DNA of 64,000 bases from CAVVDT01 sp963747005 (GCA_963747005.1 CAVVDT010000013.1:248001-312000), one strand, 5' to 3'. Counted from the stretch's first letter, positions 18,809-28,214 are shown. Numbers and translations: made by a program. Notes: generated by a model from the letters alone, not told the origin.

Positions 18809-19429
18809 ATGACCATCGCCATCATCGGATATGGCTCGCTGATCTGGGACCTCGACGACCTGGAACCCCACGTCACCGGCCCGTGGCAACGCGGCGCCGG
18901 CCCGCGCCTGCCGGTGGAATTCTCCCGCATCTCGGCCAAGCGCCGGCAGGCGCTGGTGCTGGTGGTGGACGAAGCCGCCGAGGCCCCCTCGCCCACCAGC
19001 GTCATTGCTTCGGTGCGACCGCGGCTCGATGAAGCGGTTGCCGACCTGGCGCGGCGCGAGCGCTGCCAGCCGCACCACCTGGGCATCGCCACCCGGCACG
19101 GCGGGCGTGGCATGAGCCGTTTTTCGGGCGTCCTCGCCACTGCCGAGGCCTGGCTGACGGCAAGCCCCTACGAGGCGGCCATATGGACCGAACTGGATGG
19201 CAATTTCGAGACCGTCACCGGTCGCGCCTTCTCGCTCAGCGCTGCGGAGACCTATCTCAGAACGCTCGATGGCGCGAGCCTGGCGGAAGCGTGGCGCTAT
19301 ATCGAGGAAGCGCCGGCCGAAACCGATACACCGCTGCGCCGACACATCCGGGCGCAGGACTGGTGGCGCGCGCTCGAATCTTCCGCCGGGGATGAGGAGG
19401 CACAAGGCCATGCGCCCGAGCCTGCTTGA
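18809..19429 (+). CDS. Gamma-glutamylcyclotransferase-like protein
   Basis: A 206-residue protein whose N-terminus MTIAIIGYGSLIWDLDDLE carries the GYGSLI loop of the gamma-glutamylcyclotransferase fold, a group that forms 5-oxoproline from gamma-glutamyl compounds. No paired function with its neighbours is evident and the substrate is unknown. The start at 18809 was chosen because GYGSLI should sit within about ten residues of the N-terminus; an ORF start at 18743 would add an unrelated leader. Its last 20 bp overlap the start of recG, which suggests coupled translation. Confidence 0.75.
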   Translation: MTIAIIGYGSLIWDLDDLEPHVTGPWQRGAGPRLPVEFSRISAKRRQALVLVVDEAAEAPSPTSVIASVRPRLDEAVADLARRERCQPHHLGIATRHGGRGMSRFSGVLATAEAWLTASPYEAAIWTELDGNFETVTGRAFSLSAAETYLRTLDGASLAEAWRYIEEAPAETDTPLRRHIRAQDWWRALESSAGDEEAQGHAPEPA

Positions 19430-21527
19430 TGCCTATTTCTCCAGCGCCACCGGCATTCGCGGCGTCGGCCCGCGCCTCGGCAAGCTGTTGGGCAAGCTGT
19501 TGCGACCCGCAGGCGATGGTTCAACCGATGATGCCCGTCTCGTCGATCTCCTGTTCCACCTCCCCTCCGGCCTGATCGATCGCAGCTACCGCCCGCTGAT
19601 CGCCGACCTGCCGCATGACGGCATCGTCACCATCCTTATCACCGTCGGCCGCCATCGCCCCGCACCGCCCCACAACAAGCGGGTCCCCTATCGTATTGAG
19701 TGCTTCGACGACACCGGCTCGCTGGTGCTGGCCTTCTTCCACGCCTATCCCGACTACCTGAGAAAGGCCCTGCCCGAAGGGTCCGAGCGCTATGTATCGG
19801 GGGCCATCGACTGGTATGGCGGGCTGCCGCAGATGGTTCATCCCGACCACATCGTGGCGCCGGAGGCTTTCGCCAGCCTGCCGCGCATCGAACCCGTCTA
19901 TCCGGCCATCGCCGGCGTGGCGCAAAAGGTTCTCGGCAAGGCCATCCGCGCGGCCCTCGATGCTGCTCCGCCGCTGCCCGAATGGCATGACCCTGCCCTC
20001 ATGGCGCAGCACGGTTTCCCGGGCTTTCATGCCGCGCTCGAAGCCCTGCATCATCCGGCTGCCGCCGACGTCCTCGAACCTACAAGCCCGCCGCGCCGCC
20101 GCCTTGCCTATGACGAACTGTTGTCGGGCCAGTTGGCGCTGTCGCTGGTGCGCCGCGACATGAAGCGATCGCGCGGCCGGCCTGTGAAGGGAACCGGCGA
20201 AAAGCGCAGCCAACTGCTCGCCCAACTCCCCTACAGTCTCACCCGTGCGCAAGAGGCCGCCATCGTCGACATCTTGCGCGACATGGCCTCGGGCGAGCGC
20301 ATGTTGCGCCTGTTGCAGGGCGATGTGGGCGCCGGCAAGACGGTGGTGGCGCTGATGGCGCTGGCGACGGCGACCGAGGCGGGTGCGCAAGGCGCCTTCA
20401 TGGTGCCGACCGACATTCTGGCGCGGCAGCATTTTGCCACCCTTACTCCATTGGCCGAGGCCGCTGGCCTCACGGTCGCGCTTCTGACCGGCCGCGAGAA
20501 GGGCCGCACCCGCGAGGATATCCTTTCCCGCCTCACTGCTGGTGCCATCGACATTCTCATCGGCACCCACGCGCTTTTCCAGTCCGACGTCACCTTCGCC
20601 GATCTGGCACTGGTGGTGATCGACGAGCAGCACCGTTTCGGCGTGCACCAGCGCCTTGCCGTGCAGAAAAAGTCAGGTGGCCATGCCCACGTGCTGGTGA
20701 TGACCGCCACCCCCATCCCGCGCACCCTCACCCTCACCATCTATGGCGACATGGACGTCTCGCGCCTCACCGAAAAACCCGCCGGGCGCCAGCCGGTCGA
20801 TACCCGCACCGTGCCCATGGATCGTCTTGACGAGGTGGTGGCGGGCATCGGCCGCGCCATGGCGGCGGGGGCGCGCATCTTCTGGGTCTGCCCGCTGGTC
20901 GAGGACACCGAGTTCGTCGAACTGACCGCCGCCGAACAGCGCTTTGCCGCCCTTGAGCAGCGTTTTGCCGGGCGCGTCGGACTGGTGCACGGGCGCATGA
21001 AGGGCGCCGACAAGGATGCCACGATGGCGCGCTTTCAGGCGGGCGACATTTCCCTCCTCGTTGCCACCACGGTGATCGAGGTCGGCGTCGACGTGCCCGA
21101 GGCAAGCATCATGGTGATCGAGAACGCCGAGCGCTTCGGCCTCGCCCAGCTTCACCAGTTGCGCGGCCGCATCGGCCGCGGCAAGGAGCGCTCCACCTGC
21201 ATCCTGCTCTATCAGGGGCCCCTGGGCGAGACGGCCACGGCACGGCTGAGAACCCTGCGCGAGACCGATGACGGCTTTGTCATCGCCGAGGAAGACCTGC
21301 GCCTGCGCGGAGCCGGTGAACTCCTGGGCACCCGCCAGTCGGGCATGCCGGGCTTTCGCCTCGCCGATCCGTTCGCCCATGCCGATCTGTTGCAGGTGGC
21401 GCGCAAGGACGCCGAGGCCCTGCTGTTGCGCGATCCGCATCTCACCTCGCCGCGCGGCGACAATCTGAAACTGCTGCTTTACCTGTTCGGGCGCGACGAC
21501 GCCGTCAGGCTTTTGTCCGCCGGCTAG
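19410..21527 (+). CDS. recG: ATP-dependent DNA helicase RecG
   Basis: A 705-residue superfamily 2 helicase that reverses stalled replication forks and processes Holliday junctions. The N-terminal wedge/OB region includes VPYRIECFDDTGSLVLAFFH (near residue 90). Walker A is GDVGAGKTVVAL (about 306-317), the DEQH box is VIDEQHRFGVHQR (about 401-413), TATPIPRTL follows, and the C-terminal helicase motifs include TTVIEVGVDVPEA and QLRGRIGRG. The ATG at 19410 overlaps the preceding gene by 20 bp. recG, sdhE and mfd form a common alphaproteobacterial repair neighbourhood. Confidence 0.97.
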   Translation: MRPSLLDAYFSSATGIRGVGPRLGKLLGKLLRPAGDGSTDDARLVDLLFHLPSGLIDRSYRPLIADLPHDGIVTILITVGRHRPAPPHNKRVPYRIECFDDTGSLVLAFFHAYPDYLRKALPEGSERYVSGAIDWYGGLPQMVHPDHIVAPEAFASLPRIEPVYPAIAGVAQKVLGKAIRAALDAAPPLPEWHDPALMAQHGFPGFHAALEALHHPAAADVLEPTSPPRRRLAYDELLSGQLALSLVRRDMKRSRGRPVKGTGEKRSQLLAQLPYSLTRAQEAAIVDILRDMASGERMLRLLQGDVGAGKTVVALMALATATEAGAQGAFMVPTDILARQHFATLTPLAEAAGLTVALLTGREKGRTREDILSRLTAGAIDILIGTHALFQSDVTFADLALVVIDEQHRFGVHQRLAVQKKSGGHAHVLVMTATPIPRTLTLTIYGDMDVSRLTEKPAGRQPVDTRTVPMDRLDEVVAGIGRAMAAGARIFWVCPLVEDTEFVELTAAEQRFAALEQRFAGRVGLVHGRMKGADKDATMARFQAGDISLLVATTVIEVGVDVPEASIMVIENAERFGLAQLHQLRGRIGRGKERSTCILLYQGPLGETATARLRTLRETDDGFVIAEEDLRLRGAGELLGTRQSGMPGFRLADPFAHADLLQVARKDAEALLLRDPHLTSPRGDNLKLLLYLFGRDDAVRLLSAG

Positions 21528-22305
21528 GCTTTTTCGGTGCCGGCTTGCGGGCGGTGCCGGCGCGCGGCTTTCTCTTGGCCGCAGTATCTTTGCCCGTTTC
21601 GCTACTGACCGCTTCGGCCTTGTTGGGGCGGTGAAGCAGCACGTCGACCACGTCCTTTTCGATCTTCGGAACACCGGGCAGGTGCTTGGAGACGGTGGTG
21701 GGCGTGACCAGGCCGGCGGAGATCACCAGCTTGGCGCCATCCTCCACGGTGAGATCGAGAATGCGCACTTCGCTCTTGCGCAGGAAGAACAGGAACCCCG
21801 ATGTCGGGTTGGGCGTGGTCGGCATGAAGGCCGAGATATAGGCTTCGCCTGCCGGCAGGCCGATCTCGCTACCGTCCAGCTCGCGCGCCACGAACACCAC
21901 CACATAGGTGCCGCGCCGCGGGTATTCCACCAGGCCCACCTGGCGAAAATTGTTGCCGCTTTGCGACAGCGCGGTCTGAAAGATCTGCTTGGTGGCCTTG
22001 TAGACCGAGCGGATCACCGGCATGCGCCCGAGCAGCGATTCCCAGTAGCGCAAAAGGGTGCGACCCACCAGGTTGGCGGCCAGCGCGCCGATCAGGGTGA
22101 TGGCGATCAGCGCTGCCAGCAGGCCGACGCCCGGCACGTGAAACGGCAAGTAATTGCCGGGGTCGAAGATCGACGGCAGGAACGGCGTCACCCACCCGTC
22201 GACCAGCGAAACGAACCACCAGGCAAGCCAGATGGTAATGCCGATGGGCGCAATGACCACCAGGCCGGCGAAGAAATAGCCGCGCAACCGACGCAGGAAA
22301 TTCAT
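21505..22305 (-). CDS. DUF502 family membrane protein
   Basis: A 266-residue protein with two N-terminal membrane segments (YFFAGLVVIAPIGITIWLAW and VGLLAALIAITLIGALAANL) and the DUF502 motifs GRTLLRYWESLLGRMPVIRS and YKATKQ. Function is unknown. The C-terminus is a Lys/Arg/Pro-rich tail (RKPRAGTARKPAPKKPSRRT). It converges on recG with a 23-bp overlap. The ATG at 22305 is preceded by the end of a fold-back element only 4 nt away, so no normal ribosome site is present; an upstream in-frame start at 22392 would add a basic leader lying inside that element. Confidence 0.85.
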   Translation of the reverse strand: MNFLRRLRGYFFAGLVVIAPIGITIWLAWWFVSLVDGWVTPFLPSIFDPGNYLPFHVPGVGLLAALIAITLIGALAANLVGRTLLRYWESLLGRMPVIRSVYKATKQIFQTALSQSGNNFRQVGLVEYPRRGTYVVVFVARELDGSEIGLPAGEAYISAFMPTTPNPTSGFLFFLRKSEVRILDLTVEDGAKLVISAGLVTPTTVSKHLPGVPKIEKDVVDVLLHRPNKAEAVSSETGKDTAAKRKPRAGTARKPAPKKPSRRTKA

Positions 22306-22309
22306 CTGT

Positions 22310-22579
22310 AGGGCCTGTGGACAGCTACGGTTGCGGCGCCGGCGTGGCCCATTCCGTTTCTGGCTAGCTTTGAGGGGCGCCGCAGGGCCCACCCCTTCAA
22401 GCCGCTCAAAGTGACGTCCAGAGGCGAAATGGGCCGCGTCCGATGAGGATTTGACTGGATCGGCCCATCTTCACGCGCCTTTGTCGTCGAATATGCCAGC
22501 ATGTCCTTCCTCCTCAGGCCCGCAAATATGCGCCGATCCAGTCAAACCGGCACTACAACCGCAACTGTCCACAGGCCCT
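22310..22579. repeat. 270-bp fold-back element with nested inverted repeats
   Basis: Outer arms: agggcctgtggacag plus ttgcgg (22310-22324, 22331-22336) pair perfectly with ccgcaa and ctgtccacaggccct (22559-22579). Inside are two independent hairpins. The first pairs ggcccatt...ctttgagggg (22346-22377) with cccc...ctcaaag...aatgggcc (22392-22435). The second pairs tttgactggatcgg (22450-22463) with ccgatccagtcaaa (22533-22546) without mismatch. There is no credible ORF. It could be a MITE-like element or a structured RNA; no target duplication was seen. Confidence 0.75.
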
Positions 22580-22851
22580 GGTCCACACGCTCCGCTCGCC
22601 GATCCGAGACCCGCCCCGCCACAAGCGGCGCATTCTAGTGTGCCTCAGGGCATATCGCCAGATCGCATCGACACCTTGATGAACGCCACAACGCATGAGG
22701 TGGCGGCAATGGCGGCTGGCGTGTATAAGCCGCCACATGAAGTCACCGGCCCGCGTGATGGTTAGCGGGCGTTTGCCAAATGCCGCCCGAAACCCCATTT
22801 CCCTTGGGGTACAGCTGGCGGTGAACCCGGTATGCAAAGGAGGCAGAACAC
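22580..22851. other. Intergenic region, no gene recognised
   Basis: About 270 bp between the fold-back element and the small coiled-coil gene. I see no convincing ORF, hairpin or repeat here except the ribosome-binding site aaaggagg at about 22839 that serves the next gene. Confidence 0.5.
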
Positions 22852-23148
22852 ATGGCTCAGGACCCGCGCATCGCGCAACTGCACGAGCGCCTGCAACATC
22901 TGGAAAGCGAATTGGCGGCGACCCGCGACCGGCTCGGCAGGGCCGGCTCGCTGCAGCCCCATCACCATCGCCAGGCAGACGAGATCAAGACCCGTGCGGC
23001 CGCCATGCGAACCAAGCTCGACACCGCCGGCCAGGGCGACTGGAATGTGATGAAGCACGAAGTCGAAGCGGACTGGAACGCCCTCATGGGCTCGTTCGAC
23101 CGCTGGGTCAGCCACGTCGACAGCGACTATGGCAACGGCAAGACCTGA
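22852..23148 (+). CDS. Small hypothetical coiled-coil protein
   Basis: A 98-residue, very hydrophilic protein. Residues 5-35 form a likely coiled coil (RIAQLHERLQHLESELAATR), followed by a His-containing stretch and a helical, Trp-containing C-terminus (EVEADWNALMGSFDRWVSHV). There is no signal peptide or membrane segment. An unusually strong ribosome site (aaaggagg) lies just upstream of the ATG. The family is not recognised; it resembles small stress or envelope-associated proteins only in composition. It is convergent with the TPR-SPOR gene, 3 bp apart. Confidence 0.7.
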   Translation: MAQDPRIAQLHERLQHLESELAATRDRLGRAGSLQPHHHRQADEIKTRAAAMRTKLDTAGQGDWNVMKHEVEADWNALMGSFDRWVSHVDSDYGNGKT

Positions 23149-23151
23149 CGA

Positions 23152-24459
23152 TCAGCCGGTCGCCTTGGCAACGAAGCACGAGGTGCCGCGTGCCTTCAGT
23201 TTGCTGCACAGTGACTGGGCGGCATGGCGGCTGTCGATGTGGTGCACCCTGAGGCGGTAATAGACGCCCTGATCGCCCAGATCGGCCTTGTAGACCAGCG
23301 GGTCGGCGCCGGAAAGCAGGCGGCCGTAGCGGCTGGAAAGCTTCTTCCACACAGACCATGCCGCATCCGGTGCGCGCTGCGATGTGAGCTGCACCGTCCA
23401 GCCCACCGGCTGGATTGAATAGTCGTCCGCCTGCTTCTGTGTGTCCTGGGTTGCATTGTCGGCAGCCGGTTCGATCTTCGCAGTTGCATCTTTTGCGACT
23501 ACATCCGGGCTGGTCGTCGGGGGAAGCGGCGCCTTCACCTTGATTTCGGCGGGAACCAGCGAAGCCGTCTTCACCTGATTGTCGGCACTTTCGGGCAGCA
23601 AGGCCACCGGCGGCCGTTCGGGCAGCGGCTGCGCGGCCTTGCGGACCACGACGTCGGGCTGGTCGGGTTGCAGCGAGCCGGTCACGATGTCGTCGACACC
23701 GGTGGTGATGCTGGCCTGTTGCTGGCTGGGGGTCAGATCGAGAACCTTCTGTTGCGCAACGACCGGTGCCATTTCACCCCGGGCGATCCTTTGCAGAAGG
23801 TCCCTGGCCGGCTTGAACGCCGGATTGGCTCTGAGCGCCAGCAGCAGGGCCTTTTGTGCCGGCTCGCTCTGGCGCAACTGTTCATAGGTCAGCGCCTCGC
23901 CGTAATAGGGCAGATAGCTCTGGGGGTGCTTGTAGTAGAGGGCCTTTTCATAGTCGCGCAGGGCGAACAGGTACTGGCCCGACTCCCTGAGGGTATTGGC
24001 GCGGCTGTAGTAGGCCTGGGAAAACCCGCTATCGAGGAACAACGCATTGGTGAAATCGTCGATCGCCCGCGCCGGCAGGCCGAGCTTGTGCTGCGCCAGC
24101 CCGCGATTGTAGAGGGCGATCGCCCGCATGCGCGGCGTCAGCGCATCGATGCGCATGGCAGTGGAATAGTCATCGACCGCTTCGCGGCTTTGTCCGAGGT
24201 TCTGGAACGCCAGCGCCCGGTTGAGCAATGATCGCGCCAGGTCCTCGGGTGCCAGCTTGCGTGACTCGATGGCATCGGTGTAGCGGGCCACCGCTTCCTT
24301 GGCATTACCGGCGACGAGGGCCTTGTAACCCTGCGCGGCAAGCTGGGTGGCACTGGAGGTTTCGGCGACTGCCGCAACGGGGCTGACCGCAGTCGCGGCA
24401 AGCAACGCCGTACAAACAGACGCAAACACTACGGACTTGATCATCATGAGGACCATCAT
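23152..24459 (-). CDS. Exported TPR and SPOR domain protein
   Basis: A 435-residue protein with an N-terminal signal peptide (SVVFASVCTALLAATAVSPV). Residues about 35-220 contain TPR units (for example AIALYNRGLAQHKLGLPARA and AKEAVARYTDAIESRKL), then a Pro/Ala-rich linker (about 250-340). A C-terminal SPOR-like domain follows (GWTVQLTSQRAPDAAWSVWK ... LRVHHIDSRHAAQSLCSKLK). SPOR domains bind denuded glycan strands at division sites, so a role in envelope or septal peptidoglycan is inferred. Several close ATG codons exist; the first gives the stated start. It lies 78 bp downstream of glmS on the same strand. Confidence 0.82.
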   Translation of the reverse strand: MMVLMMIKSVVFASVCTALLAATAVSPVAAVAETSSATQLAAQGYKALVAGNAKEAVARYTDAIESRKLAPEDLARSLLNRALAFQNLGQSREAVDDYSTAMRIDALTPRMRAIALYNRGLAQHKLGLPARAIDDFTNALFLDSGFSQAYYSRANTLRESGQYLFALRDYEKALYYKHPQSYLPYYGEALTYEQLRQSEPAQKALLLALRANPAFKPARDLLQRIARGEMAPVVAQQKVLDLTPSQQQASITTGVDDIVTGSLQPDQPDVVVRKAAQPLPERPPVALLPESADNQVKTASLVPAEIKVKAPLPPTTSPDVVAKDATAKIEPAADNATQDTQKQADDYSIQPVGWTVQLTSQRAPDAAWSVWKKLSSRYGRLLSGADPLVYKADLGDQGVYYRLRVHHIDSRHAAQSLCSKLKARGTSCFVAKATG

Positions 24460-24537
24460 GGCCGCTCATGGTTAAGGCCCGGCTAAGGAAGCGTTGAAGT
24501 CGGGTTAACGCGGTGTGGCGAAAAGGGAAGCCGGCCG

Positions 24538-26367
24538 CTATTCGACCGTGACGGACTTGGCGAGGTTGCGCGGCTGGTCGACATCGGTCCCCATGAAGAC
24601 CGCGGCATGATAGGCCAGAAGCTGCACCGGCATGGCATAGAGCAGCGGCGCGATGATGGCATCGGCGTCGGGTACAGCGATGGTCTGCATGCCATCGTGC
24701 TGGCGCTCGGCGGCACCTTTCGCATCGGTGATGAGGACGATGCGGCCGCCGCGCGCTGCCACCTCTTCCATGTTGGAGACGGTCTTTTCGTAAAGCTCGT
24801 CGCGCGGGGCGATGACCACCACCGGCACCGCCTCGTCGATCAGGGCGATGGGTCCGTGCTTCAGTTCGCCCGCCGCATAGCCCTCGGCGTGGATGTAGGA
24901 GATCTCCTTGAGCTTCAGGGCGCCTTCGAGCGCAATCGGGTAATTGATGCCGCGCCCCAGATAGAGCACATCGCGCGCCCCGGCGATCTTGCGGGCGATC
25001 TCGGCGATATGCGGCTCGGCCTTGAGCGCTTCGCCCATCAGGCGCGGCACGCCCGACAGCACCGCGACCAGCCGGGCCTCTTCGTCAACCGCAATAGCCC
25101 CGCGCTGGCGCGCCGCCCGGATGGCGAGCGCCAGCAGCACCGTAAGCTGGCAGGTAAAGGCCTTGGTCGAGGCGACCCCGATCTCCGGCCCGGCATAGGT
25201 AGGCGCCACGAAATCGGATTCGCGTGCAATGGTCGATTCCGGCACGTTGACCACCGCCAGCACTTTCTGGCCCTCGCCCTTGCAATAGCGCAAGGCCGCC
25301 AGCGTGTCGGCCGTCTCGCCCGACTGCGATATGACGACGGCCAGGCCGCCCCTGGTGAGCGGTGCCTCGCGATAGCGGAACTCCGAGGCCATATCCACTT
25401 CGACCGGCAGCCGCGCCAGCCGCTCGAACCAGTATTTGGCCACCAGTCCGGCATAAAAAGCGGTGCCGCAGGCGGTGATCGTCAACCGGTCGAGCCTGGC
25501 AAAGTCGATGTCGAGCCCTTCAGGCAAGGCGATGGTGCGATTGGCGAAATCGGCATATTCGGCCAGCGTGTGGCCCACCACATCGGGCTGCTCGGCGATC
25601 TCCTTGGCCATGAAGTGCCGGTGCTTGCCCTTGTCCACCATCTGCGCTGAGGCCTGGGTGAAGCTGATCGGGCGGATCACATGGCGGTCATCGGCATCGA
25701 AGATCTCCAGGCTCGAGCGGGTGATCACCGCCCAGTCGCCATCCTCCAGATAGGTGACGCGGTTGGTGAAGGGGGCGAGCGCGATGGCGTCGGACCCGAG
25801 GAACATCTCGCCCTTGCCGTGGCCGACGGCCAAGGGGCTTGCCCGCCGTGCCCCGATCATCAGGTTGTCTTCACCCTCGAACATGATGACCAGCGCAAAG
25901 GCGCCGCGCAGCCGCGACAGCACCCGCCGGGCCGCCTCGCGCGGCGCAACGCCCTGGCGCAATTCCCTGTCGATCAGGTGGGCGACCACCTCGGTATCGG
26001 TGTCGGTGGAGAATTTGATGCCCTCGCCCGCCAGTTCGTCCTTCAGTTCCTGGAAATTCTCGATGATGCCATTGTGGACGATGGCCACCCGGCCGGCCAT
26101 ATGGGGATGGGCGTTCTTTTCATTGGGGGCGCCGTGGGTCGCCCAGCGGGTGTGACCGATGCCGGCGATGCCGGAAGGCCCGCCCGCCTTCAGCTTGTCG
26201 GCCAGCACCCCGAGCTTGCCCGGCGCCCGCACCCGGGAAATGTGCCCACTATCGTCCAGTACGGCGATGCCGGCCGAATCGTAGCCGCGATATTCCAGCC
26301 GCTTGAGAGCCTCGACCAGCGGCCAGGCCACCGGCTCCTTACCCAGGATTCCAACAATGCCGCACAT
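24538..26367 (-). CDS. glmS: Glutamine--fructose-6-phosphate aminotransferase
   Basis: A 609-residue enzyme that makes glucosamine-6-phosphate from fructose-6-phosphate and glutamine, the first step of UDP-GlcNAc synthesis. The N-terminal glutaminase domain begins MCGIVGILG with the Cys2 nucleophile and has GIGHTRWATHGAPNEKNAHP. The two SIS domains follow, with ISQSGETADTLAALR and GVASTKAFTCQL, and the C-terminus ends PRNLAKSVTVE as in the family. It lies 52 bp behind glmU on the same strand, forming the usual glmU-glmS operon. No ribozyme-type leader was seen, as expected outside Gram-positives. Confidence 0.98.
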   Translation of the reverse strand: MCGIVGILGKEPVAWPLVEALKRLEYRGYDSAGIAVLDDSGHISRVRAPGKLGVLADKLKAGGPSGIAGIGHTRWATHGAPNEKNAHPHMAGRVAIVHNGIIENFQELKDELAGEGIKFSTDTDTEVVAHLIDRELRQGVAPREAARRVLSRLRGAFALVIMFEGEDNLMIGARRASPLAVGHGKGEMFLGSDAIALAPFTNRVTYLEDGDWAVITRSSLEIFDADDRHVIRPISFTQASAQMVDKGKHRHFMAKEIAEQPDVVGHTLAEYADFANRTIALPEGLDIDFARLDRLTITACGTAFYAGLVAKYWFERLARLPVEVDMASEFRYREAPLTRGGLAVVISQSGETADTLAALRYCKGEGQKVLAVVNVPESTIARESDFVAPTYAGPEIGVASTKAFTCQLTVLLALAIRAARQRGAIAVDEEARLVAVLSGVPRLMGEALKAEPHIAEIARKIAGARDVLYLGRGINYPIALEGALKLKEISYIHAEGYAAGELKHGPIALIDEAVPVVVIAPRDELYEKTVSNMEEVAARGGRIVLITDAKGAAERQHDGMQTIAVPDADAIIAPLLYAMPVQLLAYHAAVFMGTDVDQPRNLAKSVTVE

Positions 26368-26419
26368 TGCTTCCGCTCGTTTCCCTGTCGTCGCGCCGGA
26401 CCGGCAACCCGGCCCGTTG

Positions 26420-27760
26420 TTATGTCTTATGCATCTTCCGTGCCGCGCGCTTCTTGTCGGCCCAGCCTTCGCGCACCGTCAGGCCGGCACGTTCGACTGC
26501 CAGCGCGCCCGCCGGTACGTCTTTCGAAATGACGCTGCCAGAGCCTATATAGGCGCCCTCGCCGATCTTTACCGGTGCTACCAGCGATGAATTGGTGCCG
26601 ACAAAGGCCCCGGCGCCGATCTCGGTGCGATGCTTGGCAAAGCCATCGTAATTGCAGGTGATGGCACCGGCGCCGATATTCGCCTTTTCCCCCACGTCGG
26701 CATCGCCGATATAGGCCAGGTGATTGGCCTTGGCGCCGGCGGCGATGGTTGCGTTCTTGATCTCGACGAAGTTGCCGATATGCGCCTCCCTGCCGATTGA
26801 AGCGCCGGGCCTCAGGCGCGCGAACGGGCCGACAATGGCGCCAGCATCCACGCTGCATTGCTCCAGATGGCAAAAGCTGCGGATGCGCGCCCCGTCGGCG
26901 ATACGCACCCCGGGCCCGATGATCACATGGGGTTCGATGACGACATCGCGGCCGATCTCGGTGTCCTCGCTGAGGAACACCGTCTCCGGCGCCGTCAGGG
27001 TGGCGCCGTTCAGCATCGCCGTCTCGCGCAAACGTGCCTGCAACAGCGCCTCGATGCGCGCCAGTTCCACCCGGTTGTTCACGCCCAGCACCTCGTCTTG
27101 TGGACATTCCTCATGGCGCACCCTGAGGCCCGCCGCGCGCACCAGCCCCACCAGGTCGGTGAGGTAGTATTCCTTTTGGCTGTTATTGCAGCCGATCTGT
27201 GGCAGTGACCGCCACAACACCTCAGATGCGACCGCCATCACCCCGGAATTGCACAAATCGATGCGTTTCTCCGCGCTCGAGGCGTCGCGCTCCTCGCGAA
27301 TGGCCGCGAGGTCGCCGGCCTCATCGAGGATGAGCCGACCGTAGCCTTTCGGGTTCGCCGCCCTGAAGGCGAGGACCGCCAGCGCCGTATCTTCGCCGAC
27401 GAGCCTCGCCAGTGCCGTCAGTCTTTGCGGCGCAATCAGCGGCACATCGCCGTAGAGCACCAGCGTCGTGCCCTTTGCCCCCTCCAGGGGTCCACCGGCA
27501 AAGCCCACCGCGTGGGCCGTGCCCTTGCGCTCGGGCTGAATGGCGATCGTTGCATCGGGCACCGCGCGCTGCGCTTCGACGGCGACGGCTTGCATCTCCG
27601 GGCCGATCACAACGCAAACCCGGTCGGCGCCGATCGCCCGCGTCGCCGCCAGCACATGGCCGATGAGACTGATGCCCGCTGCCTCGTGCAGGACCTTGGG
27701 GCGCGCCGACTTCATGCGCGTCCCCAATCCGGCGGCCAGAACGATGCAGTCCAGCGACAT
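26420..27760 (-). CDS. glmU: Bifunctional GlcN-1-P acetyltransferase / GlcNAc-1-P uridyltransferase
   Basis: A 446-residue bifunctional enzyme that acetylates glucosamine-1-phosphate and then forms UDP-GlcNAc for peptidoglycan and lipopolysaccharide. The N-terminal pyrophosphorylase domain has LAAGLGTRMKS (residues 8-18) and LVLYGDVPLI. From about residue 245 a left-handed beta-helix of hexapeptide repeats follows (for example IGRDVVIEPHVIIGPGVRIA) with HIGNFVEIKNA and KANHLAYIGDADVGE near the acetyltransferase site. glmS follows in the same operon. Confidence 0.98.
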   Translation of the reverse strand: MSLDCIVLAAGLGTRMKSARPKVLHEAAGISLIGHVLAATRAIGADRVCVVIGPEMQAVAVEAQRAVPDATIAIQPERKGTAHAVGFAGGPLEGAKGTTLVLYGDVPLIAPQRLTALARLVGEDTALAVLAFRAANPKGYGRLILDEAGDLAAIREERDASSAEKRIDLCNSGVMAVASEVLWRSLPQIGCNNSQKEYYLTDLVGLVRAAGLRVRHEECPQDEVLGVNNRVELARIEALLQARLRETAMLNGATLTAPETVFLSEDTEIGRDVVIEPHVIIGPGVRIADGARIRSFCHLEQCSVDAGAIVGPFARLRPGASIGREAHIGNFVEIKNATIAAGAKANHLAYIGDADVGEKANIGAGAITCNYDGFAKHRTEIGAGAFVGTNSSLVAPVKIGEGAYIGSGSVISKDVPAGALAVERAGLTVREGWADKKRAARKMHKT

Positions 27761-27800
27761 GACCCCCTCTTTCCCTCAGGCCGTCCTGACGAGCGGCCCC

Positions 27801-27920
27801 GGCGCATAATGCCGAAAAGGGGATACCGCTTTTCGAACAGACATCATGCTCAACCTCTCAAAACCGATCAGCTTTTTTGTGAATGGGGCGTCACCGCTCG
27901 ATTGCAGGCTGATCTAGCCG
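27801..27920. repeat. Rhizobial-type intergenic palindromic repeat, copy B
   Basis: About 120 bp alignable end to end with 4443-4558: cataatgccgaaaagg, cttttcgaacagacatcatg, ccgatcagcttttttg and attgcaggctgatctagccg match the successive blocks of copy A. The terminal palindrome is degraded here. It lies between glmU and the tRNA-Lys promoter. Confidence 0.7.
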
Positions 27921-28022
27921 CACATTGCAGTGCAATCATGACGAAATTCTTGATCGCACTGTGCTATTGTCACCCGGCAGTGCGGGTCGGCGCTGCCGTC
28001 TGCGGCGGCGGGGTGATCGCTA

Positions 28023-28051
28023 TTGACCGCCCCCTGCCCCCTATCTATGGT
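28023..28051 (+). promoter_or_regulatory. Promoter of tRNA-Lys
   Basis: TTGACC (28023-28028), a 17-bp spacer and TATGGT (28046-28051) precede the tRNA by 16 bp, followed by a GC-rich discriminator (cgcgcacg) typical of stable-RNA promoters. Confidence 0.65.
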
Positions 28052-28067
28052 CGCGCACGATTTTTGG

Positions 28068-28143
28068 GAGCCTGTAGCTCAGCCGGTAGAGCAACTGACT
28101 TTTAATCAGTAGGTCCCGGGTTCGAATCCCGGCGGGCTCACCA
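28068..28143 (+). tRNA. tRNA-Lys (anticodon TTT)
   Basis: The 76-nt gene folds as a complete cloverleaf: acceptor gagcctg/cgggctc (one G-T pair), D stem gctc/gagc, anticodon stem actga/tcagt with loop cttttaa, and T stem ccggg/cccgg with loop ttcgaat. The anticodon TTT reads lysine codons. CCA is encoded. No displaced 3' copy of this tRNA was found downstream within the window. Confidence 0.98.
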
Positions 28144-28188
28144 AAACACCAGAAAAATCAAATACTTATCGGCTTGTACTAATTCCGT

Positions 28189-28214
28189 GTTTCCCTAGAT
28201 GGCCATAGGGAAAC
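28189..28214. terminator. Hairpin downstream of tRNA-Lys
   Basis: A perfect 9-bp stem gtttcccta/tagggaaac with an 8-nt loop starts 46 bp after the tRNA. It lacks a T-run, so it is a weak or RNA-processing type terminator at best. Confidence 0.4.
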
